Part shown: in pieces, positions 24,609 through 36,225 of the stretch
Numbering within the stretch: position 1 is the first letter of the stretch
Layout of the letters: each line of letters opens with the position of its first letter
From: Haematobia irritans
Lineage: Eukaryota; Arthropoda; Insecta; Diptera; Muscidae
DNA: 64,000 nt
NCBI RefSeq assembly: GCF_050003625.1
Contig: NC_134397.1
Coordinates: 279,366,070 to 279,430,069, forward strand
Direction of reading: 5' to 3'
Position numbers and translations under genes: made by a program
The notes under the pieces: generated by a model
What the model was told of the DNA's origin: nothing
Database searches by the model: none
Seen by the model: only the letters and a program-made list of their open reading frames with translations

Positions 24609-25296
24609 CCTTAAATATTGGCCCTATATTGGAGATTATACAACCTAAATTTTAGTAAACGCAATTTGCACAATATTCAAGACAAGCTTCTTTAAAAGAA
24701 TGACATTTTAATTAAAAGAAGTTGTATAACCTTTGTTTCATTAAATCTACGATATTTTGGCAATTTGCGTCCCTCTGTTAAAGTCGTTGGTCTTTGAAGT
24801 AAGGATTTTTTTTTCAGTAAAGAAATACATTTTAAAAAATACTTATAAATTAACTGATAAAGATTTAAGATAAAAACGCTTACAAATTTAAATTAACTGA
24901 TAAAGATTCAAGATAAAAACGCTTCAAATATATGCTGACCTATTTGTAGGATTTTAATCTTTGGTTTAAAGTTTTTTTTTTTTTTTTTTGAATTAAGAAC
25001 ACCCTTTTTACTAGTATATGTCAAAATTTGTATTTTGAAACTGCCATTTGTCCGTAGATGAATAGCTTTTGTATTAAAATTCGATGATTGAGATCTGTAC
25101 CCTAATATAAGATACTTAAAAAATATATATCTTAAAGAAATCGCATCTTTGGCTTGGAATCAATACCAAAATCCTAAAGGGAAGGGCAAAATCTTTGGAT
25201 CCAAGTAATTTTCTTGAGAAATTTATGTGTCCAATATAACATTTATAATATTAATATAATATTATATGCTTTCAATATTTATGTAGATCATTATGT

Positions 25297-25330
25297 AATA
25301 TACTATGTGGTCAGAGCCACATAGTATATT
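25297..25330. repeat. perfect 14-bp-arm hairpin
   Basis: AATATACTATGTGG, spacer TCAGAG, then CCACATAGTATATT. The inverted repeat is perfect and lies immediately left of a degenerate AATTAA-rich MITE. Confidence 0.75.
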
Positions 25331-25339
25331 AAAATCCGC

Positions 25340-25888
25340 AAAACAAAAAAATTATTAGATTCAATCATAAAATTAATTGATCCAATTAATTTTTTAATTG
25401 AAATGTTTTCAATCACGAAAATGATAGTACCAATCACAGTTTTAATTGAGCATCAAAAAAAAAAAATACTTGATTAAAAAATTAATTGATTTCGTTAGCA
25501 AATTTCAATTAATTTTTTAATAGATTCAATTAATTTTTTTAATTAAAAACGAAACTATTTTTAATCGCCATACTATATTTCAATCACTTCCTATAACTAT
25601 TTTTAATCCTTTCTAGTTTGATTCAAAAATTTTTATAAAAAAAAATTTTAAAAATATATCGATAATTTTTAACTGTCCTACTCTTCCGAGTTTGATTAAA
25701 AAGTTAATTGTATTAATTAATTTTTTAATTGAATATTTAAAAACTTTCAATAACTGACTTAATTGACTTAATGTTTCTAGTTTGATTAAAAAGTTAATAG
25801 TATCAATTAATTTTTTTTAATTGAAAAAGTTTTCAACTTCAATCAACTTTTTAATTGGGAATATGTTGGTGATATTTTTTTTTCTGTA
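25340..25888. mobile_element. degenerate AATTAA-rich MITE copies
   Basis: It contains repeated AATTAATTGATCCAATTAAT and AATCACGAAAATGATAGTA words shared with 34324-34606. It probably represents two overlapping or rearranged copies. The right end TTTTTTCTG is followed by TA at the mariner remnant boundary. Confidence 0.55.
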
Positions 25889-25889
25889 C

Positions 25890-26330
25890 AGGTATACCGG
25901 TATTATGTGAGCTTCAAGATACAAATGTCTCGATAGAGAGCATTTGTTCTCATTGAATGTTTGTTGAGGCATACACAGACAAAAATGTCACGAAAATTTT
26001 TCCAATTAAAATTTTAATGGGGTTTTAAAAAATATTCAATTAAAAATTTTATTGATTCAACAATTTGTTTTAATTGAAGCAAAAATCAATCACAAACATT
26101 AATAGTATCAATTAAATTTTTAATTGGATCAATTAATTTTTTAATTGACCTTCAATTAATTTTTTAATTGGATCAATTAATTTCGTGATTGAACCAGAAA
26201 AAAAAAATTTTTGTGTGTATGGTGATCATGCTCTACCAGAAGCAACATGCAAAAGATGGTTTCAACGGTTCCGAAATAATGAGAAATGAAGGACGTGGAA
26301 GGCCACCAAAAAGGCGCCGAATTGGATGTA
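25890..26330 (+). pseudogene. mariner transposon 5' remnant, split by a MITE
   Basis: The segment begins CAGGTATACCGGTATTATG, shared with 48216 onward, followed by CAAGATACAAATGTCT. After the MITE at 25974-26217 it continues with a transposase N-terminal fragment, YGDHALPEATCKRWFQRF, typical of the mariner DNA-binding region (mauritiana-like subfamily by resemblance). A deletion and frameshift then break the frame after RNNE, and nothing of the catalytic domain remains. Confidence 0.75.
25974..26217 (+). mobile_element. AATTAA-rich MITE inserted in the mariner remnant
   Basis: This 244-bp element starts CACAGACAAAAATGTC and ends TTTTTGTGTG, with TA at 25972-25973 and 26218-26219. The related mariner remnant near 48444 has the uninterrupted sequence GAGGCATATGGTGATCAT, which is the empty site. 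This confirms both boundaries and the TA duplication. Confidence 0.93.
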
Positions 26331-27967
26331 AAAGAAATAAAAAAGCGCATTTCATACATTTCATATTATTATTATTTGGAAAAAAATTTCATTTTTCCCC
26401 CAAAATAGTTTTCAGTTGGAATTAAGAAGTCGATGTTTTGAAAACAGAAAAAGTTATACTTTTCTACTTATTAAAAATTCGAGAAAAGTTAAGTTTCGGT
26501 TTTTTTGTTATTGACGTCGCGACTTTTGATTTTTCCTTCAGTTTTATCGCAACAAAAAGTCGATGAATATAAAATGTATTTTCCAACTATTATATGCATA
26601 GTTTTTAGCACCATAGTACCTCCCACCACAATCGAATTAATCCACTTAGAATTTCCGATAAAAATGCATGCGTTCATGCATCTCAACACCACTGTATCAC
26701 AATGGGCAGACAAACTTTGCAAAATGAATGGAAATGAGCCTGATCGCGATAACTCTCCCCACATTTTAATTAAAGCACAATAGACCAAAGCCTACTTTTG
26801 TGAAACCAAGTTGGTAAAGAAAACAAAAAAAAAACAAAGCGGAAAACATACCGAGCACCTCAATTGCAGCATAACCACCCAAGCAAATGCCAAAGAAGAA
26901 GAGGCGACTTAGTATTTCAGAAAATAAAACGGGGCGATATTTAAATTCTCTTTTATTGCTTTTTTTCATTTCCGGTCGTAACTTTTGTGAACGACCAAAT
27001 GCTGCTGTTGATGCTCTCTGACAGGAATTGTGTTACAGTTGCCTACATCGATTCCACAGCGACACGTCCGGTGATGAGGCTTTTCGGCCGGGACCGGGGA
27101 ATCACTTTGTTTTTGTTGGTTCCACCCAGCAATTTACAATGATTTCGAATTAAATGGACATCGAGAGATGTTCTGTGATTTGGAATCAAACATTCGAAGG
27201 TCAAAATTCGGTTTTTTCTCGTACATTTTATCGATTGAACGCTAGTTACCATGGGTTTGGAACGGTGACAATGACAATAACTTCAACAAATAAAACAAAC
27301 AAAAGAATTTAAATTAAATTAAAATGCCACAAATCTCAATAATAGTCCAAAGACCAACAATTACGTCCATTTTTTTTTTTTTTTGGGATAGCATTCGTGT
27401 GAATTGTTGCTCATCTGGGGACAAAATTAAATGCAGGCCACCACACTCGTTGGACCATTAGATGAGCGCTTTGCCTATGTACTAAGACCTACTGCCATTG
27501 TCCACTGGAATGCCCATAATTCCAGAAGATTAAACATTAGATGGACAATTCCATTCTCCATTTTTTGTGTCACTTTAATCGCACATTCTTTTTTTGTTTG
27601 GTTGGCTAGTAAAACCGCTTTCGTTTCATTGAATGCAATTCATGAGGAAAATTCTTGAACTTCACTCCCATACGAATTTATTAAAGCAATAAACCAATTT
27701 AATGCGCCAAGATGTTGGACCATTGTCCATTGATTTTATTGGTGTCACAAAAATAAAACGCTCACACAATTCAGGAAACAATGTTGTATGCATGTCAGTG
27801 CTTGGGAAATGGTGGAAAGTTTCCCGCATTTACATTTCGAAGATATTCAAAACCGAAAGCATTTTGAAGAATACAACAAACAAATCAAAATGATTTCATA
27901 AGACTTTGAACAATAAAAAAGATCTCGTATGTTTGGAAATGAAAGTGAAATTAATAAAAAAAAACGT

Positions 27968-28768
27968 AAAACTTAAGCTGGTGGCGATCGGATCGATGTT
28001 AATAGGGGATTTTGTTCATTTACGCGAAAAGCGGGAATTTCCTTAAAAATTTCCCTGGATTCTGGGATCGCAAGTAAAATTCACTCCCTTGGGGCCAAAA
28101 GGTATCCATCTTATAAGCTTATCCCCTTTCATATATAAAGCTCTGATCTTAGAAATGGGAACAGTCAAAGATGATCTAAACACAACAATTGGATACTGTA
28201 AGGGACTACATTAAATGATTAGATGTTAATAGGAAGACGACGAATACGTTATCCAATGTAAGACAAGAAACATTAACAGACATATGATCACCAAGGAGGA
28301 GGTAAATTATCTCTATATTGGAAATTCTCAATTCTGACAAACATACACAGATAAAAATAAGTTTGAGAACCAAAAACTTAAGCTGGTGGCGATCGGATCG
28401 ATGTTAATAGGGGCTTTTGTTCATTGACGCGAAAAGCGGGAATTTCCTTAAAAATTTCTCTGGATTCTGGGATCGCAAGTAATCTGGGAGAACAAGCTTT
28501 TTTAGTCGATTTAAGGAGAAAAAATTCACTCTCTTGGGGCCAAAAAGTATCCATCTAATAAGCTTATAATCTTTCATATATAAAGCTCTGATCTTAGAAA
28601 TGGGAACAGTCAAAGATGATCTAAACACAACAATTGGATACTGTAAGGGACTACATGGAATGAATAGGTGTTAATAGGAACACGACGAATACGTTATCCA
28701 ATGTAAGACAAGAAACATTAACAGACATATGATCACCAAGGAGGAAATTCTCAATTCTGACAAACATA
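27968..28768 (+). repeat. 405-bp tandem duplication
   Basis: A segment beginning ACTTAAGCTGGTGGCGATCGG at 27971 recurs at 28376, in direct orientation. Each copy continues to ATTCTCAATTCTGACAAACATAC. The second copy has about 42 bp around GGAGAACAAGC that the first lacks, and lacks about 20 bp near GTAAATTATCTC. No coding role is seen; the frame at 28404-28628 is fortuitous. Confidence 0.85.
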
Positions 28769-29095
28769 CTTTTTCCTCTGTCGGTTAAGCTACTCTTGCA
28801 GTTTAGTCAAAGCATGGTTTTAAGCTAAAACCAAAACAACAATCAGAGAGATGTTTGTACAAAACTTTATTTAGGCAAAAGTCGACTATCAACAACCTTT
28901 TTTCGAAAAATTCAAGTGTAATTTACTTTGGGTTTAGTGAATTACCCGAATTTATTCATAATTGGTTGATAGTTTCACTGCAAGTAGAGGATGCTGATGG
29001 GGAATGCGCTAATTCCGAAACGGCCTCCATGCATTAAGCTTGCAGTCTATAGGGCTTTGCCCAAATAAATTTCACAAACATACTTTCCCTCTTTT
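28764..29095 (+). repeat. dispersed repeat, inverted copy at 46030-46180
   Basis: It contains GTTTAGTCAAAGCATGGTTTTAAGC and GCAGTCTATAGGGCTTTGCCC, both found inverted near 46070-46175. GTTTCACTGCAAGTAGAGGATGCTGAT is also matched near 51280-51310. It is probably a fragment of one transposable element whose class I cannot tell. Confidence 0.65.
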
Positions 29096-29356
29096 GATTA
29101 AGCTTATCTTAAAATAATAAATAGTCAGTGGGGAGTAAAATCGGCATAGGCACAAAGCGGCTTCATTCTCTGATTATGAGCTATAAGGAAGAAAGCTGGA
29201 TCCGAAAAACTTAATTTGATTCGAATTCTTTACCACTTTTCTTTCTATCGATTTGACTCTCCGTATAAAATTAGAAAAAGTTTCTTGTTCGTAATCGAAG
29301 ATTTTAAATTATACGAATCTATTACGTTATCATAGATTATAATTTGTAGGACTTAC

Positions 29357-31685
29357 CATCATTTCGACCCGCCCAGCAATGAGCTGATGATGATAGAACA
29401 GCCAATAACAGCCACATAAACAACCACTTTGAAACCGTAACCGTTTTGGTTAACTTGGAACAGCCAAATAATGCCACTAACCACCAGTAACACCACTGCC
29501 AAAACCAACAAGCCAATGACAATGGTGATACTTCAACAGCCGCTGATGACGGCAATATTCTCGATGGAGTCGCTTGATCTATACTATGTTCCAGCAGCAA
29601 TGACGATGCATCCTTATCCTTGGAGGACCGGCAACCACTACGACTCCTGGCGCTGGTGCAACAACCATCAATTGCTAGGCAGGCAGAGAAGGCGGAGGAG
29701 GAGGAGGATGGGGACGAAGCTTTATGGGATTCCGAAGCCCCCAATGTGGATGATGTCAAAGACGCCACCACCGCCGCTACTGCCAAGGAGGAAGATGATG
29801 GATTTCTTTGCGTCTCGCTGCTGTCAATAATAATATCACGTTTACTTTTAAAGCACCTACATTCCTTATTTAATATCGTTGTATACGAAGTTGAAATTGA
29901 AGCTGGGGATGAAGCTGAGGCTGGGTATAGCGATGACAATGGGCACACTGAAGATGAAGACAAAGGGAGACTTGATGAAGTCATTGCTATTCCACTTTCG
30001 GCCCTTAGTGCATTGCAATTCTCGGCCGAGGATAAATTTTCATTGAGCCTGGAAAATATGTCGGTCTCTCGTTGATTGCAGGATTCACAACATGAATTTC
30101 TGAGCGTACAACTAGGATGGCAATGCCCATGCTGTCCACCATCACTGCCAATGTTTGTCAGTCGACCATTATCAGGCGATGTCCACGTCCACGTTTTCCC
30201 ATCACAGATGTCATGGTGATCCTTGTGTCCTGTATCTTGGCCATTACTAAGCATATTATTTAAGCAATGACATCTTGACAACAATGACGTGTTGGCCATT
30301 TGGTTATTATTACAACATTTCGCCGTATTATGATTATCAATAACAGCATAAGGAGCAAAGGAAGCCAGAGGACCCTGAAGACGACCACTGGCACAAGTGG
30401 CCATGGTGGGGGTCGAACTAGGATCAACACTAAGACCACACGGTGATTTTGTTCGTTGTTGATGTCCATCGTGTAACTGAAATTCCTCATGGTTCTTAAG
30501 TGGTCGTCCTGAATCGTGTCCCAGTTGTTGCTGTTGTTGTTGTTGTATAGTAAAATATCTACGACCACGTTCTCGTAAATATTTTGTACTACGACCATTC
30601 GTATAGTTTACAAATGAGGTTTCCCCTCCCGGCCCTTGTGCCTTTAAGCCAGCATTCAAGGGAGGAGGAACCATCGTAGCACCAGACATTGTAGGATACA
30701 ACGACAATGAGGACGATGATGATGATGGGTTGTCTATTTTCTTAGGAGTTTCGCTTGGTTTTTTCTCAACCACAACAGTAAGGTGTCCTTCGTCGTTCTG
30801 ATCCTCCTGATTGTGTTGTTGTTGTTGTTGCTGGTGGTGGTTATGTTGTCTTATTTTATTATTAGCAGTATAGAGCATCGTTGTTGTATTTGAAGTGGTG
30901 GTGGTAGTGTTGGTGGTCTCTAAGGCAGGCATTTCATAATTTTCATAAAATTTATCCTTGTGTTTTGGGTTATCCTTTTTCGTTGTTGTCGTCTGGTGCT
31001 CATACGGCAGCAGCAACTGCTTATGTTTCTGCAATTCCGAATCGTGTCTTTCTGGTGCGGCATTATTATGACAACAGCTGCTTCTTATGGCGGAGAAGCT
31101 GATGTTGCAGCAATGTTGTCTGCCTCCTTTGCTGGCATTGATGAAGGTGCTATTACAATTTATGGCATTATTATTATGATTATTACGGCCTCCGCCACCG
31201 CCATCGCTGCAGTCACCTTCTGGCTTCTGGAGTAGAGACTGAGTGCTACTAGCACAGCTCATGGTTGTAACATTCCGGTTGTTGTTAGTGCTACTACTAC
31301 TGCTACTACGAATGCTACTATCACTAGTCCTAGTACCGGTAACTGGCATGACTGCCACTCTACTACCTCCATGGGCCACATGTGTCTGTTGTTGTAATGT
31401 TTCCTCGACATATTGTTGGACTAAGGAGAGCTGCGAGCTGCGAGGGTGGGGCAATATGTTTGCCATTTCTTGCTGCTGTTGATGCTGTTTTTGTTGTTGC
31501 TGGTGTTGTTGTTGTTGTTTTGTTCCAGGAACAACATTCTTGCACGGATGCAAAAAAGGCGCTAAATATATTAACGTCGCCCTCATTTGGTTTGCTGTCG
31601 CCATAGCCGCTGTCGTTTCTCCTGCTGTTGATGGTGTTGCTACTATTCCTCTGGCTGATGAAGATGTGCTGGCGTGCTTGGAATT
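29357..31685 (-). CDS. exon 1: long low-complexity N-terminus and signal/anchor segment
   Basis: An open frame runs from 31604 (ATG) to the donor GTAAGT at 29356-29351, giving 749 codons plus one base. It stays open upstream to an acceptor-like TTTTTTAG just before 31685, so either 31604 is the start or an upstream exon exists. The protein has Q/H runs (residues about 30-45), many S, N, T and Q homopolymers, and scattered Cys. Near the end are two hydrophobic stretches, 697-713 (LACWFWQWCYWWLVALF) and 727-741 (WLFMWLLLAVLSSSA), then HCWAGRND at the splice. The second looks like a signal peptide or signal anchor, so the first 700 residues may be cytoplasmic, a long leader, or skipped by an internal start. 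Exon 2 continues in phase with the extracellular cysteine module. Opposite-strand frames here are shadows of the repeats. Confidence 0.85.
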
Positions 31686-33959
31686 CTAAAAAAGACCAAG
31701 AAACAAAGACCACATTAAATATAAATGAGTTGAAATTTTTCAAAAATACGAAAAGAGAAAGAGAATAGGAGAACGAGAGACGAAGCAAAAAAAAAACAAC
31801 AAAACACACAGAGCATTTTTCTCCATCCAAAAAAGAAATGGGGGAAAAATGAAAAACTGTCGTCTTCAATATTACCCAGAATAATGGGGAAGGGGAGGGG
31901 AGTGGAGGAAGGGTGTGTGACAGGCTGAGGAGTTTGTTCCGAGTTTGTAGAACATTTGTTGGTAATGTTCATTTCTTTAGAGGAATTTGAATTTTTGAAT
32001 TTGTGGATGTGTGCAAAAACAAAAAAAAAAACACACACAGGGAAAATATTGCCAACACAGTGGTGTTCTTGTCCATAAAAGAAAACGCCATAAAATTTAA
32101 TTTTCATTTTTAAGATTGGGAACGATAAAGGAACGACACCATCAAGACCACCACCAAAAAAAAAAAAAAAACGCCACAAAACTTTGCAAAAGTAGAAGAA
32201 AAAATCGTTAATGTTCATTTATCCAATGTTGCAGAGTAAACACCACAGCTGATATTGGTTAACAAGACCACCCCCATACATTTCTAGGCAACCTCCCAAA
32301 CACTCATGGTTTTGCTCGTCTTAAACTAAAACTGCCAAAATGTACGCAAATGAATAAATTTTTAAACAAATAATTTTCTTAATGGTCTTATTAAAGTTTT
32401 ATGAAAAATTAAAATTTTTCAATTTCACCAAAAATTGAGGCCGAGGAAAAAAACTGACCTCTGAATAATTCACCACGCTACTGATGCTTATCTCACCATT
32501 AAGATTGGGCAAATGACTAACATAAATTTTATGATACACTTCTATTTCCTTAAGACGTTTATGGGTAGTAAAATAATTTGTTATGGAATTCTTAAAGATG
32601 ACAATGCATTATTTTGTCAAAGTTATTACCACCAAAAATAAATTAATTCAAGATGAAATTATTCGACAAAGTCAAACATTAATTATGTTTGTAGTTAAAT
32701 TAAAATGTGTCTTACGGAATTACGGAACTTTTACATACAATCAAGTTCATGAAAATTTTTATTTGAGAATATTGAACGTTTTATAATAAAATTAAGAAAT
32801 GATCTCATAACAGGCGTATATTTTGAAAAATATTTTTTTTATTTTATTCCTGAGTTGTGGACAAATTCCTTTAATATAAATGTATTTTACTTCAGTTTCT
32901 GCTATCTATGTTGTGACTTTAAACTCAGTCGGGATGGGAGTACGAAACTTTATTTATCATCCCAAAGCCTTTATTATTGTTAGTTAGTTTTTTTTTTTTT
33001 GTTTCAAATGTGTGGAATAATTTTGGATTTTCACATACTTATCAGTTCAATTTATGGCAGTATTTTGTCTAATAAAGGACACCAATTAAAATTAAATACA
33101 GAATTCAATATTCTCATGTAATAGATTACTTTTTTTCAGTGTATACTGTTTAACATATTTATATCTGACAATCGAACAATCTACACAAACAAATCGTGTA
33201 TATAAATACTCGATATATAAAAGAAATCTATACGAAACAACCTGTTTCTTTTTCAAACTGCCTAATAGACAAACACCAAAACATGTCCATAGCTGTAGCT
33301 TAAACTTTAAAGTGTATTAAAAAAAACTGAGAGATGGAAACTAATCTCCAATATCAATGCACAAAGTTATGTTGAGCCATGTATCGTTCACACATCGTAA
33401 AATACCAATTCTGGAAAATGGGTCTCGAAATTTTCAATTAAAAAATTGTGTCATAAACATCTCACATTTGGAATATTGTAGTAGTGAAGAGGATGGCTAA
33501 AATCCAAACAAAATATTTAAGATTATCTTTAATTTATGCAAAAAAAAAAAACAAATATTTTACAAAAATACCAAATTGATTGACCATAACATATGTATGT
33601 CGTGTACATTTTATCAACAAACAGATAACTAGAGAGAACGTTGTTACCAGTTTGTAAATATAGAAAAAATGTCAATGATTTTACATAAATTATTAAAAAA
33701 AAAGAACAAACTAGCCTATCTGAATTTAATGTAGCGGTGGCACAAACATTTAAAGTTAAAAAAAAATACTTGATGGTAAACGATTATTTAGTTTCATATC
33801 AAATCAAATGTTTCGTTACGTGTATTTTTCTAAATACTTTAAGTTTCGAGATGGCGTATATTTGCTTATATAGCCTGCATATATACCGATCTCTGGTTTT
33901 ACTTTCTGAAGGCATAGAAGCCGCAATGTTTATCGAAAAGTTATTTACTTCTCTTTAAA
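31686..33959. other. noncoding, upstream of the gene or its 5' intron
   Basis: It begins with the polypyrimidine tract and AG acceptor on the minus strand (TTTCTTGGTCTTTTTTAG). The rest is AT-rich with A/T runs. No further exon or promoter motif is distinct enough to report. Confidence 0.5.
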
Positions 33960-34200
33960 TTACGCCGAATAAAATATCACCAATATTTTGCCAATTAAAA
34001 TTTGAATTGAATTTCAAAAATTTTTCATTGAAAAATTGGATTGAGTCGACAAATTGTTTGATCACAACAAAAACTAATAGTATCAATTTATTATATAATC
34101 TATGATTTTTTAATTGGCGTAAGGGATTGATACTAACATTTTAGTGATTGAAGAAATTCCAATTAATTTGTGATTGAAGACAAAACAATTTTTTTCTCTG
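33960..34200. mobile_element. degenerate AATTAA-rich MITE
   Basis: CCAATTAAAATTTGAATTG at the left and GATTGAAGACAAAACAATTT with TTTTTCTCTG before TA at the right match the family at 10465-10737. The left end is eroded. Confidence 0.55.
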
Positions 34201-34323
34201 TATGCATCGCATTAGCCGCTTGATATATGATATGATATAATAACGGGGGCTCTCCTTTTTTGAAGCAATCCAGGAGTTATGGACCCTGCATTTTAATCCA
34301 ATACGAATGCATTTCGTTAAGTT

Positions 34324-34606
34324 CACAAAAAAATTCTGGTTCAATCACGAAATTAATTGATCCAATTAATTTTTTAATTGAAATATCTTCAATCACAGAA
34401 ATGATAGTATCAATTAAAAAATTAATTGATCCAATTAAAAAATTAATTGATACTATTAATTTTTGTGATTGATTTTTGTTTCAATTAAAAAAAAAATTTT
34501 AATTGAATTTTTAATTTAATTCAATTAAATTTTTAATTGAATATTTTTTTAAACTCAATTAAAATTTTAATTGGAAAAATGTCCGTGAAATTTTTTTCTG
34601 TGTTTG
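34324..34606 (-). mobile_element. AATTAA-rich MITE, inverted copy
   Basis: It starts CACAAAAAAATTCTGG and TTCAATCACGAAATTAATTG and ends GTGAAATTTTTTTCTGTGTTTG before TA (34607-34608). It is the reverse of the copy at 25974-26217. Confidence 0.8.
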
Positions 34607-34672
34607 TAAGGTATTTGCGAGGTCTTTCTGATACGATGACAGTAGCATATTAATTTGAGTTTGTTAGATATA

Positions 34673-35915
34673 ACAGGTTGGCTGATAAGTCCCCGGTCTA
34701 ACAAAGAAAAACACATTTTTTTTTGTCAAAATTCGTTTTTATTATTCAACATAGTTCCCTTCAAGAGCGATACAACGATTATAACGACCTTCCAATTTTT
34801 TGATACCATTTTGGTAGTACTCCTTCGGTTTTGCCTCAAAATAGGCCTCAGTTTCGGCGATCACTTCTTCATTGCAGCCAAATTTTTTCCCTGCGAGCAT
34901 CCTTTTGAGGTCTGAGAACAAGAAAGAGTCGCTGGGGGCCAGATCTGGAGAATACGGTGGGTGGGGAAGCAATTCGAAGCCCAATTCATGAATTTTTGCC
35001 ATCGTTCTCAATGACTTGTGACATGGTGCGTTGTCTTAGTGGAACAACACTTTTTTCTTCTTCATAGGGGGCCGTTTTGCCGCGATTTCGACCTTCAAAC
35101 ACTCCAATAACGCCATATAATAGTCACTGTTGATGGTTTTTCCCTTCTCAAGATAATCGATAAAAATTATTCCATGCGCATCCCAAAAAACAGAGGCCAT
35201 TACTTTGCCAGCGGACTTTTGAGTCTTTCCACGCTTCGGAGACGGTTCACCGGTTGGTGTCCACTCAGCCGACTGTCAGGAGTGTAGTGATGGAGCCATG
35301 TTTCATCCATTGTCACATATCGACGGAAAAACTCGGGTGTATTACGAGTTAACAGCTGCAAACACCGCTCAGAATCATCAACACGTTGTTGTTTTTGGTC
35401 AAATGTGAGCTCGCGCGGCACCCATTTTGCACAGAGCTTCCGCATATCTAAATATTGATGAAAGATATAACCAACACGTTCCTTTGATATCTTTAAGGCC
35501 TCTGCTATCTCGATCAACTTCATTTTAGGTCATTTAAAATAATTTTGTGGATTTCTTTCGGGCGTCCACTGCGTTCACCGTCCTCCGTGCTCATTTCACC
35601 ACGCTTGAATTTTGCATACCAATCAATTGCTGTTGATTTCCCTAGGGCAGAATCGGGAAACTCATTATCAAGCCAAGTTTTTGCTTCCACCGATTTTTTC
35701 CCTTCAGAAAACAGTATTTTATCGAAACACGAAATTCCTTTTTTTCCATTTTTTTCACAATAGCAAAAGTTGTGTCACAAAAGACGCTCTATCTCACAAA
35801 CTAATTGACTTACAGACGTCAAATTTTGACACGAATCATTTGAAGGTTGGTACTATAAAAATAATACTAGCGACGCCATCTATGTGTCAGACCGGGGACT
35901 TATCAGCCAACCTCT
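34673..35915 (-). mobile_element. Himar1-type mariner (irritans subfamily), defective
   Basis: The left end reads ACAGGTTGGCTGATAAGTCC and the right end is its inverse, with TA target duplication at 34671-34672 and 35916-35917. At 1243 bp it is slightly shorter than a full element. These terminal repeats are those of the horn-fly mariner lineage from which Himar1 was derived. The transposase gene runs on the minus strand and is broken (listed separately), so the copy could only be moved by a transposase supplied elsewhere. Confidence 0.93.
34742..35749 (-). pseudogene. mariner transposase pseudogene
   Basis: Translation starts at 35749 with a MEKKEF-type N-terminus and ends at 34742 with GNYVE and a stop. 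Homology covers the helix-turn-helix region and the DDE-type (D,D34D) catalytic domain. The first catalytic Asp is kept in VTMDETWLHHY. At the second the expected Gln before DNAPCH is a stop codon (near 35037), though the Asp itself is kept. The third Asp is kept in YSPDLAPSD, where the usual FF has become SF. Further damage: a block of several codons is missing after RPKE, a one-base loss shifts frame just before MKLIEIAEALKI, and about 10 bases are missing after YTPDS near 35275, shifting frame again. No functional product is possible. Confidence 0.92.
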
Positions 35916-36020
35916 TAATGTATTGTTAAAATATATAAAGTTGGGATACATAATCAGCACTCATCCGGCATCTAAGTAGCATTTTTCGCCCCAGGGAACA
36001 CGCAGAGGAGGAATATGACC

Positions 36021-36225
36021 ACCCCAAAACTTGTTTGAAGAGCAAAATGTTTTTTTAGATGGTGAACATGGAACATGTCTGTCGCAACCATATTATTTTC
36101 TCACAAATTATGCATCTGAATTCGGCAACCAACAACATTTTTGCGTAGAAAACAACATATTTGGCGTCAAAAATGTTCTGTGTCAACCGTCAAAAAATAA
36201 CATTTTGCTCTTCAATGTTTGGGGT
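36021..36225. mobile_element. 205-bp inverted-repeat MITE
   Basis: The left end ACCCCAAAAC-TTGTT-TGAAGAGCAAAATGTT pairs with the right end AACATTTTGCTCTTCAATGTTTGGGGT. Internal GCAACCA and CAACATTTT words repeat. The target duplication is not resolved. The 87-codon frame here is incidental. Confidence 0.65.

Larger units (their letters stand above)
17151..29356 (-). other. 12.2-kb intron between exons 1 and 2
   Basis: It is bounded by GTAAGT at 29356-29351 and TTTTACAG before 17150. Individual transposable elements inside it are listed separately. The stretches 20565-23265 and 26335-27960 hold no repeat or exon I can identify. They are less AT-rich than the flanks, and any regulatory role is unknown. 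Confidence 0.8.

Noticed and set aside
29471..31235. Plus-strand open frames of 79-151 codons opposite exon 1
   Set aside because: They arise from complements of CAG/CAA and serine-rich repeats. The minus frame has 749 codons, a hydrophobic segment and matching splice sites.
31363..32218. Minus-strand frames of 167-168 codons upstream of exon 1
   Set aside because: They overlap exon 1 out of frame or run through A/T homopolymers, with no conserved motif.
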